Shown: positions 1 to 9,720 of the stretch, one piece after another
Layout: each line of letters begins with the position of its first letter
Numbering within the stretch: the stretch's first letter is position 1
From: Picocystis sp. L7
Taxonomy: Eukaryota > Chlorophyta > Picocystophyceae > Picocystales > Picocystaceae
Direction of reading: 5' to 3'
Length of the DNA: 64,000 bases
Assembly: GCA_020975725.1 (NCBI GenBank)
Contig: QXJR01000009.1
Span: forward strand, 434,001 to 498,000
Made by a program: the position numbers and the translations under genes
The notes under the pieces: generated by a model
Databases searched by the model: none
Told to the model about the DNA's origin: nothing
What the model saw: the letters and a program-made list of their open reading frames with translations, nothing else

Positions 1-470
1 GTGAGGGTGCCTGCGATGAATTTGGTGACGTCGTTGAGGTACTGGGCGTCCAGCAGGTACACGCCACACACTTGGAACCCCCACGTTTGCAGTTGTTGGA
101 CGATGGTTTTGAAGACGGTGAGGTGCGTGTACAGTTCGACTTGTCCCGGGCAGTCGAACAGCACGTAATCGTCCTCTGCGAAGCTTTCCACGATCGGACC
201 CAACCATTCCTGGAGGTTGTCTTCCAGGTACTCCATGCAGAAGACGAGTGCCCCGTTCGGTCCCAGTTCCATCTCTTCCATCGCATCTTCGACGGTCACC
301 AGCTCTCGTACGTCTTCCACCCCTTGGTACTTGAACCTTTCGGCGGCCGGGTCCAGGTTCACCACGTGCACGTTCCTCTTGACGCTCGCACAGTGCTCCT
401 GCACGGTGTGGCAGTAGGTGGACTTGCCCACACCTGCTGGTCCCACCACCAGTTGGGCGTACTTGGTCAT
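1..470 (-). CDS. GPN3: GPN-loop GTPase 3 (GPN3), N-terminal part, cut by window edge
   Basis: The reverse strand reads from ATG at 470 to the window edge without a stop, about 156 residues. The start [20 protein letters not shown] carries the Walker A loop. NLDPAAERF follows, then [10 protein letters not shown] with the Gly-Pro-Asn insert that names the family, then [18 protein letters not shown], the switch region. These match GPN3 better than GPN1 or GPN2. GPN3 works in the cytoplasm with GPN1 in assembly and nuclear import of RNA polymerase II. The rest of the gene lies beyond position 1. It is divergent from gatB, with only 137 bases between the two ATGs, so they probably share a promoter region. 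Confidence 0.93.
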   Translation of the reverse strand, partial: MTKYAQLVVGPAGVGKSTYCHTVQEHCASVKRNVHVVNLDPAAERFKYQGVEDVRELVTVEDAMEEMELGPNGALVFCMEYLEDNLQEWLGPIVESFAEDDYVLFDCPGQVELYTHLTVFKTIVQQLQTWGFQVCGVYLLDAQYLNDVTKFIAGTL

Positions 471-607
471 CCCGAATGCGCCTCCATCCCAGCCCTTCCC
501 CCCATCCCCTCCGTCCTCACCAGGGAGTTTCTTCTCCGAAGGGATCGATCCCGGTGGGAGGAGACCAGGATCACCGGTCCATCGAGGCGCTTCGCCGAAC
601 GTGCGTC
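471..607. promoter_or_regulatory. Short divergent intergenic region between GPN3 and gatB
   Basis: These 137 bases separate two start codons that point away from each other, so both promoters and 5' UTRs must fit here or overlap coding sequence. The stretch is GC-rich with no obvious TATA box. It holds one exact copy of a 14-base motif described separately. The gatB frame stays open through most of it, so a longer N-terminus cannot be excluded. Confidence 0.5.
523..536 (+). repeat. 14-base motif GGGAGTTTCTTCTC, copy 1
   Basis: An exact copy of GGGAGTTTCTTCTC lies 71 bases before the likely gatB start, in the same orientation as gatB. Three more exact copies occur at 53502-53515, 58441-58454 and 62269-62282. 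The downstream flank here contains GGATCGATCC, also seen near copy 3. It may be a promoter or 5' UTR element, or a remnant of a dispersed repeat. Confidence 0.6.
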
Positions 608-2209
608 ATGCGCACCACGCCGACGATGCGTGCGACCTGCAGGAGCCGAGGGAACGTGTCGGCGGCGATCAGGGAGGCGTGGAGGAAGGAGAAGACGGGC
701 ACGAGGCGAGATGGGACGAGGATGGGAACGGAGACGCGTGCCAGCGACGCCTACGAAGCCGTCGTCGGCGTGGAAACGCACGTGCAGCTCTCCACGAACA
801 CCAAGGCGTTCTGCGCATGTCCGGCGTCCTACGGTGCCGAACCCAACGCACACATCTGTCCGGTGTGCGCAGGACTGCCGGGTGCGCTCCCACGCGCCAA
901 TGGCGATGCGCTGCGACGCGCGGCGGCGCTCGGAATGGCGCTCGGATGTCGACTGAACCTGCACTCGAGGTTCGATCGGAAGCAGTACTTCTACGCCGAC
1001 CTGCCGAAAGGATATCAAATCTCCCAACACGAAGTGCCCATCGCACAATCCGGAGTCATCCACGTGCGTGCACCAGGCAGCTCGGAACCCACGCCGGTGC
1101 GCATCACGCGGGCACACCTCGAAGAGGACTCAGGAAAGTCTGTGCATGATGGGTCGGCCGGGAACCTCGCGCACGCCACACGATCCAAAATCGATCTCAA
1201 TCGAGCGGGAGTCCCCCTGGTTGAAATCGTGTCGGAACCAGACCTGCGCAGCGGACTGGAAGCCGCCGAGTATGCCACCGAAATCCGACGCATCGTGCGG
1301 TACCTAGGTGTCGGGAACGGAAATATGCAGGAAGGATCCCTTAGATGCGATGTCAATGTCTCGGTACGAGCTAGGGGCACTAAAGAGTTAGGCACCAAGG
1401 TAGAAATCAAAAACATGAACTCTTTTGCAGCAATGCAAAAGGCAGTGGACTTTGAAGTCAAGCGGCAAGTGGAACTGTTGGAGAATGGGAAGGGGGACCT
1501 CATCGCTCAAGAAACAAGGCTGTGGGACGAGAGCGCGCAGATCACTAAAACGATGAGAAAAAAGGAGGGACTGGCAGACTACAGGTATTTCCCTGAACCG
1601 GACCTACCAGACATTGTTCTGACAGAAGAATTTGTGGAAGGAATCCGGAACGGGATGCCAGAGCTCCCACACCAGAAGAGGGTGAGATATTTGGAATTGG
1701 GATTGCCACTGGCGGATGCCCTGGCCCTGGCAGATGACAAGGAAGTTTCTCTGTTCTTTGATGCGTGCTTGAAAGAGGGTGTAGCACCAAAGGCAGCTGG
1801 AAATTGGATATTGAACGACATTACAAAGTATCTCTCAGAAGAGAAGGTCAATATAGAAGATGCAAAGCTTACGCCAGCCGCACTTGCTGAGATGGTGCTT
1901 CTGATTGAAGATCAAGTGATTTCAGGGAAAATCGCGAAGGAAATCCTTCCAACCCTTCTCCAGAAAGGAGGCAGCCCCAAGGCGCTGGTCGAGGAGCGCG
2001 GCCTCGTACAGATATCCGATACAGGCGCAATCGAAGACATGATCGATGAAGTACTGGCTGCAAATCCCAAACAACTGGAAGAGTTCCGTGCAGGTAGAGA
2101 TAAGTTGCAAGGCTTCTTCGTGGGCCAGGTCATGAAGAAATCCCAGGGTAAGGCCAACCCTGCCCTGATCAATAAACTTCTGCTCCCAAAGTTGAAAGGT
2201 GAAAAATAG
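608..2209 (+). CDS. gatB: Glutamyl-tRNA(Gln) amidotransferase subunit B, organellar
   Basis: GatB is a subunit of the GatCAB complex that converts Glu-tRNA(Gln) to Gln-tRNA(Gln) in plastids and mitochondria. The mature protein starts near [13 protein letters not shown] and carries the family blocks [59 protein letters not shown] and [12 protein letters not shown]. The C-terminal YqeY-like domain ends at [18 protein letters not shown] prefer ATG 608, giving 533 residues; the frame stays open to 476. The N-terminus [16 protein letters not shown] is rich in Arg, Thr and Ser, as expected for an organelle-targeting peptide. Early codons are strongly GC-ending and later ones mixed, a gradient seen in many genes here. 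Confidence 0.95.
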   Translation: MRTTPTMRATCRSRGNVSAAIREAWRKEKTGTRRDGTRMGTETRASDAYEAVVGVETHVQLSTNTKAFCACPASYGAEPNAHICPVCAGLPGALPRANGDALRRAAALGMALGCRLNLHSRFDRKQYFYADLPKGYQISQHEVPIAQSGVIHVRAPGSSEPTPVRITRAHLEEDSGKSVHDGSAGNLAHATRSKIDLNRAGVPLVEIVSEPDLRSGLEAAEYATEIRRIVRYLGVGNGNMQEGSLRCDVNVSVRARGTKELGTKVEIKNMNSFAAMQKAVDFEVKRQVELLENGKGDLIAQETRLWDESAQITKTMRKKEGLADYRYFPEPDLPDIVLTEEFVEGIRNGMPELPHQKRVRYLELGLPLADALALADDKEVSLFFDACLKEGVAPKAAGNWILNDITKYLSEEKVNIEDAKLTPAALAEMVLLIEDQVISGKIAKEILPTLLQKGGSPKALVEERGLVQISDTGAIEDMIDEVLAANPKQLEEFRAGRDKLQGFFVGQVMKKSQGKANPALINKLLLPKLKGEK

Positions 2210-2278
2210 GAGCGCCAGATGGAGAAAGAAAGCGAGCAAAATAAAGGTGAGTGTCCATGTGGCAAGGAGAAAATGCAG

Positions 2279-3968
2279 TCATCGTTTATTCACACTTCCT
2301 TGCATTGAAAGGCACAGGGCAATCGCCTGAAAAATGTACACGTTGTAAGGAACAATAAGACCATCTGCGCTAGAACACCAGTTGGAACCTCCAAAACGGT
2401 TTACTTCTAGGGTTAGACACCCCTCGTCGTGGTTGCCTCCTGCCGTTCTGTTTTGGAGTTGCCCTTCCGCATATACAACACAGCCGTTGCAATCGACGTG
2501 CATCCTTCTTCGGGGGAACAACATGATGAAGGAAGGCCCTTGGGGCAGGTGCACACGCGTCTTCACTGCGAGACTTCCCTGGCGGCAAAAGCTTGCGCAA
2601 CCTGACCTGCAAATCTCCAGTTTGAAAGTTGTAAGGTATAGATATGAAACCATTGTCCCATGCATCGTAAGAGTCATCAATGCAAAGCGAGGTGCCTGAG
2701 AGGTCGACCTTCTGTAGAATCAAATTGGAGTTTTCGAGCAGCCTGTTACAAGCAGACACCACATGACCACACTCTGTGTTCGAAAGGACAGACACCACAT
2801 ACTTTGCCTTGAACGCATCCCGCACCTGATCCAAAAGTGCCTCCATATTTTTTCTCTCGTGCTGAGCATCTGTGGCTGTTTGAATCAGCTCCTCTGTCGA
2901 AGTTGTGAGTAGAAATTCCAGCAGCCGCTGAGGGGCACAGTCGGATCGAACTTGGATCACACTGCTGCTCATAGCATGGTCGATGAGGGGGCTGCAAAAA
3001 TCGTCGTGGACCAATACAGTGATGGGGATATGCCTACCCAGCAACTGTGAATCAAAGCTTTCCTTGTAAGCCAGCATTCGCCGAGCCCACATCGAGAATT
3101 TTTGGGGCCCCATTGCTCCAGGTTCCCATGAATGATCCACAACCACAGAGTCCACCGAGAGCATGGCTTGTATTTCCTGCGAGAGATTCTCCACCCTGTC
3201 TCTCCAGTAATCACCCATCCTTGAAGCCAGCAGAAGCTTCTGACCCTCGAAGCCCTGCAAATAATCGCACAGCTCGTCACAGACTAGCAAAAACAACGTG
3301 CCATCACTGCCGATCATGCAGGGTTTGTCCTTCTGCAGGCGGCGGTTTTCGGGTTGGCACAGGCAGACCCTGACCCCTCGAAACCTGGTTCTTGCTTCTG
3401 CAGATAGCTTTCGTGCCATGTCTTGGAATGCATAGAGGAGTTCCAAGTTCTTCCTCTGCGTGTCTCCAAGCGAGCTGAATTCTGCACCACCAAGCGAGAG
3501 CTCTACCAGATCCAATTCCCTTTCGACTGACCTGCAAAGCCTTCGGGACTCGCTCCTCATCCTGTCGTGTGTCACAGCTGCTTTCGTAGCATCCTCCACA
3601 ACCTCCTTCAGCCAGACGACGAGGTCTCGGTCGTCCCTCGGTGTTTCTTCCCAAGCCCACACTTCTTCTTCCGACAGCAATCCGAAGGCCCGAAAGAGCG
3701 GTGCCAGCGTTCCCCTCTCTTCCAACACCGGGTTCAAGGGCACGAGATCCTCGCTCGAATCGCCTTCGGCGTCGTCTACGTCCTTCCCGCGTCGCACGAG
3801 GAACTCCAGCTTGAGTCGCCTCCGCGCTTCCTTCGGCGCATCCACGTACGCATTGAGCTCTTTGAGCGCCTCTGCGTTGGACTCCACCGCCTCTGGATGT
3901 TTCGTGTACCGGTCGGGATGCACTTCGCGCACCACGAGGCGCAACAAGCGCTTCGCGTCCACCGCCAT
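2279..3968 (-). CDS. TCAIM-like protein (DUF4460 J-like plus DUF4461)
   Basis: The likely start MAVDAKRLLRLVVREVHPDR at 3968 opens with a J-domain-like segment (HPDRY, then ALKELNAYVD) typical of DUF4460. DUF4461 follows, with GRHIPITVLVHDDF and, near the end, GFISIPYNFQTGDLQ. This pair defines the T-cell activation inhibitor, mitochondrial (TCAIM) family, whose biochemical role is unclear. Read straight through, the frame stops at 2370 (532 residues) with a low-quality tail. Removing 28 bases at 2579-2606, which begin GT and end AG, gives a coherent tail in another frame to 2279 (553 residues). I cannot tell whether this is a very short intron, an indel or a true short tail. The frame is open far upstream of 3968, but that part looks non-coding. 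Confidence 0.7.
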
Positions 3969-4225
3969 GAGCGAGTTTCGCGTTCCGACGGTCCAGGCTT
4001 GTGGACCACGTTTTCCTTTCAATGCACCCGCCACCCGGTTCGAAAGGGGACGTTTGATCGGGGAAGAAAGGGGATGGAAAGGGATAGACGGACCCGTGGA
4101 TCGGAACGAAAGCGGAGGAGCGACCGGACCGCATATCGCGCAGAGGAATAGCATCTGCTGCCAAAGGGGGTCCTCGGCGGGCGGTGCACAAAGGGGGTGC
4201 GATTTATTGCAGGTGGGGGAGACGG

Positions 4226-5605
4226 TCAAGCCAGCTTGGGTCGGCTGGGATAAGCTTCCATGCCACGAGGTGGACCGATGAGCGTGGCCAAAACGAGGCC
4301 TCCAAGCAGCATCCAATGCCCCGAGTAATGCAAGGAAGCGTAACTCTCCATTGCACCACGTGTGTCCATCAAGCAAAAGCCCATTGCTAGATAGGACAGC
4401 ATCAAGATGTTCCAGCCTGTCAAAACTACACGAAAAGGGAGGCTCCACGGACTGCAGGCCAGCTTCTGTTGCCATTTGTAGGTGACTCGCGATATTTGCA
4501 CCATCACAGATATACCAATGAAAAAGTTGAAGTACCCGGGAAAGAGACCATGCCACAAAGCGCTGACAATCTGGGTGGCGTAGAGTGGAAAGGTTCCTGG
4601 CTTCTTACCTTCGGGAACAAGCCGCTCATAAACGTACCTACGAAGAAAGTTGCCCGTCTGAATATTCCAATTCAAGGCAAACAAAGAAGCGCTTGAGCTA
4701 GTTTCTACGCTAAGCATCTTGACGGTGGCCGCTCTATCCCACTTGGCCACGCCGTCAACTGTACCATTGTATGAGAATCCCGCTAACATGAGGGACGCCT
4801 CGGAAATGGTCCATGCAAAGTAATACTTGAACCTTACCGCAGTGAATGTGATGTACATGATGGCCCACTTCAAAAGCACGGGTTTGGCAAAAAAATCCGG
4901 GCTGGCTGCGTAGGACACGGGAAAGATGGCGCTCAGCTTCAGATATAGGAATAGGGAAGTCAGGGATGTCAGAAATCGCTTCAAGGTAGGTACAGCCGAT
5001 GACGGTCTTTTCTCTTTCCACATGCCGACCCTTTCCGTGAAGTCCCTGTAATCTGCAAACTCGGTGAAAGGCCCGGTCATGAGAGTCCCCATGAAGAAGA
5101 GGTAACCCAAGAACTCCAGTGGACCAGGCAACTTCTTCAGGCTCCTGTAGGCTTGGGCCTCTCTCATTTTACCTTGGGCGATTCCGTCTTCGTAGCACAC
5201 CGCCACCGCGATCAGTTTCAGGACCAACACCATGAGTGGACCGGTGTAATCCACTCCTCCATCCCTCCACTTTTCCACGTCCAAGTTCTGCACGTGCCTG
5301 GAGATGAGGAAGGAGAAGGCGAAGATCCAGGTGAGCAATCCACACCTCCTTCTCCACAGGATCATGAACGCGTACACCACGACGCACGGCATGACGATGT
5401 TCCAGGTGTCTTTCTCGAAGCAAGCGTACTGCATGCCGAGTCCCGTTCCGAAGGCATAGAGGTGTTTTCCGGTGGCGGTGGGCACGTATCGGTGCACGTA
5501 TCCGATCGGCAGGGCCAAGAAGAAGAAGAGCACCATCAGCACGGATTCCGTGGGCAGTCCCGTGGTCTCGCAGAGGGGTGCGAGTTGTTCCGCGAAGAGC
5601 GCCAT
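4226..5605 (-). CDS. MBOAT-family lysophospholipid acyltransferase
   Basis: This 459-residue multi-spanning membrane protein fits the membrane-bound O-acyltransferase family, close to plant LPLAT/LPCAT proteins that re-acylate lysophospholipids in the ER (Lands cycle). Diagnostic segments are WNIQTGNFLRRYVYERL and TQIVSALWHGLFPGYF, which holds the invariant His of the SxxWHG motif. FFMGTLMTGPFTEFADY is also typical. At least eight hydrophobic segments are visible. Length matches the family (450-500). The nearby thioesterase and the later tafazzin gene also act on acyl groups, but there is no shared operon. Which lysolipid is preferred cannot be read from sequence. Confidence 0.9.
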   Translation of the reverse strand: MALFAEQLAPLCETTGLPTESVLMVLFFFLALPIGYVHRYVPTATGKHLYAFGTGLGMQYACFEKDTWNIVMPCVVVYAFMILWRRRCGLLTWIFAFSFLISRHVQNLDVEKWRDGGVDYTGPLMVLVLKLIAVAVCYEDGIAQGKMREAQAYRSLKKLPGPLEFLGYLFFMGTLMTGPFTEFADYRDFTERVGMWKEKRPSSAVPTLKRFLTSLTSLFLYLKLSAIFPVSYAASPDFFAKPVLLKWAIMYITFTAVRFKYYFAWTISEASLMLAGFSYNGTVDGVAKWDRAATVKMLSVETSSSASLFALNWNIQTGNFLRRYVYERLVPEGKKPGTFPLYATQIVSALWHGLFPGYFNFFIGISVMVQISRVTYKWQQKLACSPWSLPFRVVLTGWNILMLSYLAMGFCLMDTRGAMESYASLHYSGHWMLLGGLVLATLIGPPRGMEAYPSRPKLA

Positions 5606-5774
5606 GCCGCCGTGTTTCTTCCCCTCTCCGAACTTCTGTCCCTTGAAGCCAGGGAGACCACACAGAAGGGGAATCCAAGGCTGTCTTTCTCGGCATCCAT
5701 CCCACCGCTCGATTAACCTGGAAGAGTTAACCCCGTGGGTCCAGGTGCATCGACAAGGAGAGACAAGGCGCGGA

Positions 5775-6725
5775 TCACGAGGTCCTCTGGAGCACGTCCT
5801 CGCAGACCTTGGTCAAAGCCACGATCAGTTGCTGGGCGTCGGGACGCCAGTAGAAGTGTCCTCCAGAGAACACACGCAGGTGGAAGGAACGGGTGCAGTG
5901 CTCCTGCCATTCGGACACGGCGTTCACCGAACTTCCCGCGTCTTCTTCTCCGGCGTACGCGCTCATGGATACGTCCAGAGGAGGCTCCGAAGGGCATGGG
6001 ACGTACGTCTCGAACAATTCCATGTCGGCACGCAAGGTGCGGATGGCCGAATCCTTCAATTCAGGGACCGCCAACACCTTGGACAGGTCGGGATTCTGAT
6101 ACCAGGTCTGCATCTCGCGAACGAAATCCTCGTCGTTGGGTATGGCGTGCAGCTCTGGTTTCTGAAGATCCGACAAGCTCAGATGCGGCGCTGCGCGTGC
6201 CGAGACCACCAGGTGATCCGGCACTTTCCTTCCACGCCTCCGCAGCTCGCGAGCCAGTTCGAAGGCCACGAGTGCTCCCAGGCTGTGTCCGAAGAAGACG
6301 AACGGTTGGTCCCAGAGGAGCTCCTCGATGGCATCCAGCATGTTCCGGACGAGCTCTTGCATGTTTCGGAAGAGCCTTGCCTGTCTTTGCAGTCCCCTTC
6401 CTGGCAGTTCCACCGCGACCACTTGCACGTGTTCCGGGAATTCGTTCCGATTCATCCATTGTCGGAAGAAGCTGATGTTCCCCCCTCCGTGATGGAAGCA
6501 GAACAGTCGGACCTGTTCTTTTCCTGCTTTCGTTTTCCAAAACGCCCATCGATCGGGTTCCAGGCTGGGATTGTCGGGTCTGGTCTTCCCGCCGCTTCGG
6601 TAGTACTCCTTCAGCTGCGTTTCGTCGAAGGCCTGCAGGTCTTCCTGCCTCACCTCGTCCACGTCTGGATGTTGTTCCGCGAGCACTTCTCCCAGGTTCA
6701 CCAGGCGCAGCGTCCTGGCGTCCAT
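5775..6725 (-). CDS. Type II (stand-alone) thioesterase, alpha/beta hydrolase
   Basis: From ATG 6725 the protein has 316 residues. After about 65 extra N-terminal residues it shows the type II thioesterase pattern: RLFCFHHGGGNISFFRQW, VVAVELPGRG, FVFFGHSLGALVAFELAREL with nucleophile Ser148, and FSGGHFYW with the catalytic His near the C-terminus. Such enzymes hydrolyse stalled acyl chains from carrier proteins of polyketide or non-ribosomal peptide synthases, or release fatty acids. A free-standing copy suggests a PKS- or NRPS-like pathway elsewhere in the genome. It is divergent from the decarboxylase-like gene, with 241 bases between starts. The frame is open upstream of 6725, but that part is low-complexity. 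Confidence 0.88.
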   Translation of the reverse strand: MDARTLRLVNLGEVLAEQHPDVDEVRQEDLQAFDETQLKEYYRSGGKTRPDNPSLEPDRWAFWKTKAGKEQVRLFCFHHGGGNISFFRQWMNRNEFPEHVQVVAVELPGRGLQRQARLFRNMQELVRNMLDAIEELLWDQPFVFFGHSLGALVAFELARELRRRGRKVPDHLVVSARAAPHLSLSDLQKPELHAIPNDEDFVREMQTWYQNPDLSKVLAVPELKDSAIRTLRADMELFETYVPCPSEPPLDVSMSAYAGEEDAGSSVNAVSEWQEHCTRSFHLRVFSGGHFYWRPDAQQLIVALTKVCEDVLQRTS

Positions 6726-6966
6726 CCCGTGTCGATTCAGACCGCCACCCCTCGGTCTCCTTCCCTCCTCCCCACCCTCCCCATGGGAGCCTTTCGCACC
6801 GTGTGCCGACGAGGAACCCGGGGGACGCGGTGTCTGCAGACCCTGCTGCCCCGACCCCGAGGGAGAGGGAGACACTCGCGGATTGGCGTGGAGCGCCGAA
6901 AGCAGACGCGCACATCGGCGTGGCTGGAGGACCTCCGGCGGGACCTGGGAGGATCAGGGAACCGCC

Positions 6967-8283
6967 ATGGCGTCGTTCCTGAACTGCTGGACGCAGCCGC
7001 TGAAGATCTTCGCGGGATTCCAAGGACAAGTGGAAGAACTGCCGGAGATGGAAGAAGACGTCGACCTCAAAGAAGAAGTGCTGCACGTGGCCAACGCAAG
7101 GTGCCCGATGGGACTGCCGGTCGTCAAAGCGTGGGGGTACGAGAACGAAACCTTGAGGCTGCCCATGAATGGGTCCATCTCAATCTCCGTAGATGCCGGG
7201 GAAACCGGAGCTACCGTCACCGCCATCGCCTGCACGGCCTTCCGATCGGACAGGCTCTGGTTGGACGGACGCGAAAAACTCATCACGAGCTACGAACACC
7301 TCCCGGAAATCCTAGGACTGCTCAGGGACAAGTGCAAGAAATCGGGATACCCAGACCTCGCCGAAATGCGGGTCCGAATCGCCATCGCCAAAGGCAAAGT
7401 GGGAGAAGAAGTCCTTGGGGCGGAAGCAGAGCTTTCCACCCTGCTCTATTGCCTCGCAGCACTCCTCCATTTCCGGGAAGATTTCCCAGGACACCTCTCC
7501 ATCATCGCCAGGAAGTTCCTCGGAGGATCCTGCCGGTGCTTGTACGGGGGGTTCGTCGCCTGGAAGAAGGGGGAGAAGGAGGACGGGAGTGACAGCTTCG
7601 CCATGCAGCTGGCCAAAGAAAGCCATTGGCCAGAGCTAAAAGTGATAGCCCTAATGCTAAACGATGCCAAGATGAAGGTCACCTCGACAGAGGCAATGCG
7701 CAGATGTGCCGCGACCTCCCAGCTGCTGAAACTACGTGCTGAACGCCTAGTCCCAGAACGCATCAAGGAGATGCAAAATGCCATTCACGACAAGAACTTC
7801 CATGAGTTCGCCAAGATCGCCATGCAGGACACCAACCAAGTGCAGGGATGCTGTATGGATGCCCAGCCACCTGTCTTTTTCTCCAATCACCATCTTGAGT
7901 TGGTCATGGAGGTCATCAACGATATGAACCACGTAGCAGGAGAGAATATTGCTGCCTACACATTTGACTCGGGGCTCAATGTATTCATTCTTACAAAAGA
8001 GGACAAAATTGCAACGGTGATGAAAAACATCTTGTATTACTTCCCACCATCAGACGAACCAGGATTGGTGGCCATATGTCCTGACAGAAAAGTGCTGACA
8101 GCCACAGGCGTGGAAAGCATGGATGCACTTGCTACCATGCCCCCCCCTGGCGCCAAGACGGCCAGATGGAGTGGCTTGGTGAAGAAATCGAAGATCCTGA
8201 ACATAGGCGGGGGGCCAAAGCTGCTGCAGCTTCCTAGCGATTCCTTGTTGGACCTTGATACTGGGTTACCTAAAGGATACTGA
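6967..8283 (+). CDS. Diphosphomevalonate decarboxylase homologue, probable pseudoenzyme
   Basis: This 438-residue protein aligns along most of its length with diphosphomevalonate decarboxylase, the last mevalonate-pathway step to IPP. Family blocks are GGFVAWKKGE, ESHWPELKVIALML, FAKIAMQDTNQ, AAYTFDSGLN and TGLPKGY at the C-terminus. Candidate equivalents of the active-site Lys, Arg and Asp are kept (Lys54, Arg170, Asp334). However, the GHMP-kinase ATP loop, normally like FPTAAGLASSAAG, is absent: the region near residues 120-140 reads KGKVGEEVLGAEAELSTLL. The GSGSACR block is changed to FLGGSCR, and KYWGKRD to KAWGYEN. It is therefore probably not a normal decarboxylase. The start ATG 6967 gives about 40 extra N-terminal residues. 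Confidence 0.8.
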   Translation: MASFLNCWTQPLKIFAGFQGQVEELPEMEEDVDLKEEVLHVANARCPMGLPVVKAWGYENETLRLPMNGSISISVDAGETGATVTAIACTAFRSDRLWLDGREKLITSYEHLPEILGLLRDKCKKSGYPDLAEMRVRIAIAKGKVGEEVLGAEAELSTLLYCLAALLHFREDFPGHLSIIARKFLGGSCRCLYGGFVAWKKGEKEDGSDSFAMQLAKESHWPELKVIALMLNDAKMKVTSTEAMRRCAATSQLLKLRAERLVPERIKEMQNAIHDKNFHEFAKIAMQDTNQVQGCCMDAQPPVFFSNHHLELVMEVINDMNHVAGENIAAYTFDSGLNVFILTKEDKIATVMKNILYYFPPSDEPGLVAICPDRKVLTATGVESMDALATMPPPGAKTARWSGLVKKSKILNIGGGPKLLQLPSDSLLDLDTGLPKGY

Positions 8284-8352
8284 AACCTCCAAAAAATGTC
8301 AGAAATAACTCAACAAGCAACTCTCACATCGAGGGCAACCATGCTTACAGTT

Positions 8353-9720
8353 CTAGGCAAGTATCCTCATGACCTTGTCTGATTTTCGCTTTCGTTTCAC
8401 AATGTATTTTGGTTTGTCTACTGCTGTTTCGCCTATTGATGCTCCCTCGTCGTCTTTTTGCTCTACTTTCTCCGTGCTTGACACCTGTCGCCTTCCGTTG
8501 CTTGCTGCATTCCGCAGGGCCATACTCTCTTCGTCTCCGCTCACAAAGGCTGTAGTATCGGCATAGTCACTCTTTGCCTGAGCTCGCTGGGCCGCAATGG
8601 CAGTTCTTTGTTGCTCCTCCCTTGCTTTGAACTCCTTGAGTTGTCTTTCACTGTACCGGTACTGCAAGTGTGCCGGACGGCGAGCCGTACCTAACTTCAT
8701 ATTGTACTTTTGTGCTTCCACTCTTGCTTTAGCCCCACCAAACTTGCGCAAGTAGATAGACTGAGCGATGGTTATTGCCGTGTTTGAGAACCAGTACAAG
8801 GTCAACCCAGATGGCACACAAAGAGCGAAGTAACCAGTCATCAGGGGGAGGAACTTGAGAACGGCCTGCGTCTGCTGTGCCTTTGGATCATCGGTCGGCG
8901 GTGGCTGAAGGATCTCTTGCGATGCAAACTGAGCCGCAATGATGGCTACAGGGAGGACAAGGTATGCTAAAGCATCTTCCCATCCAATTGGTGGAGCGCC
9001 ATCCACGAATGGAAATAACCATGCAGTTCCAGTGCCAGCTTGTCGAGCAGCGATCGTGGTTGGGCCAGACAACGACGGTATCCAATAGAACCCTTCAGTA
9101 AGCAAACCTTCACTTGAGACTTGAGACAACGTACGATACAGGGCAATGAAGACCGGCAAGGTAGCAAACACAGGCAAGCAGCCAGCAAGAGGGTTGATGT
9201 CGTTTTCTTGGTACAACTTGGCGGTGGCTTGTTGCTTTAATTCGGGTTCGTTCTCGTACCGCTTGTTGATGGCCTCGATCTTCGGCTTGAGGTTTTGCAT
9301 GTTTAAACTGCTTTCAACTTGAGTTTTGGTCAAAGGATAAGTCACAGTCTTCACCAAAAGGGTGAGCATGACGATGGACCATCCATACGAATAGGGAACG
9401 TGGACATGGTCCAAGCCCCCTTGGATGAATTTCAGCAGGGTTTCAAAAGTATCCACCAGAGGCGTGAGGATGCCCTTCTTCTTTGAAACTTCGTTGGCTG
9501 CTTCGGCAAGCCCATCGTCTGCTGTGGCAACTGCAGCTGCGAGCATGTAGATCGAGTTCTCGAAGTTCCGGGAGAGGCCTTCCACGTGAGCCACCGCACT
9601 CGCAGCGATCCCTTCTTCACTGGCATTGACTCGTACTCGGGATTTTCTCTCGTTGAGTCGTGTTTGAAACCTCTTGCGTACCGGCGGAACCGCACGCATC
9701 GCCATGGCTGCGGTCGCCAT
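8353..9720 (-). CDS. ALB3: Thylakoid membrane insertase ALB3 (YidC/Oxa1 family)
   Basis: The 455-residue protein has the YidC/Oxa1/Alb3 core. First comes YSYGWSIVMLTLLVKTVTYP, then TKTQVESSLNMQNLKPKI and NPLAGCLPVFATLPVFIALY. The last membrane segment is near GYFALCVPSGLTLYWFSNTA. ALB3 inserts light-harvesting proteins into thylakoids with cpSRP and cpFtsY. The N-terminus (MATAAMAMRAVPPVRKRF, Arg- and Ala-rich) fits a plastid transit peptide. The long basic tail after the last membrane segment ends in KRKRKSDKVMRILA and would be the stromal region that contacts cpSRP43 in plants. The gene is convergent with the decarboxylase homologue, 69 bases apart. Confidence 0.95.
   Translation of the reverse strand: MATAAMAMRAVPPVRKRFQTRLNERKSRVRVNASEEGIAASAVAHVEGLSRNFENSIYMLAAAVATADDGLAEAANEVSKKKGILTPLVDTFETLLKFIQGGLDHVHVPYSYGWSIVMLTLLVKTVTYPLTKTQVESSLNMQNLKPKIEAINKRYENEPELKQQATAKLYQENDINPLAGCLPVFATLPVFIALYRTLSQVSSEGLLTEGFYWIPSLSGPTTIAARQAGTGTAWLFPFVDGAPPIGWEDALAYLVLPVAIIAAQFASQEILQPPPTDDPKAQQTQAVLKFLPLMTGYFALCVPSGLTLYWFSNTAITIAQSIYLRKFGGAKARVEAQKYNMKLGTARRPAHLQYRYSERQLKEFKAREEQQRTAIAAQRAQAKSDYADTTAFVSGDEESMALRNAASNGRRQVSSTEKVEQKDDEGASIGETAVDKPKYIVKRKRKSDKVMRILA

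Noticed and set aside
5472-7592. 706-codon forward frame across the MBOAT, thioesterase and decarboxylase-like region
   Set aside because: It is antisense to two well-recognised genes and its protein is Arg/Pro/His-rich with no domain; it stays open because of high GC.
6967-8283. A working mevalonate-pathway decarboxylase
   Set aside because: The ATP-binding loop and key serines are missing, so normal catalysis is unlikely despite overall similarity.
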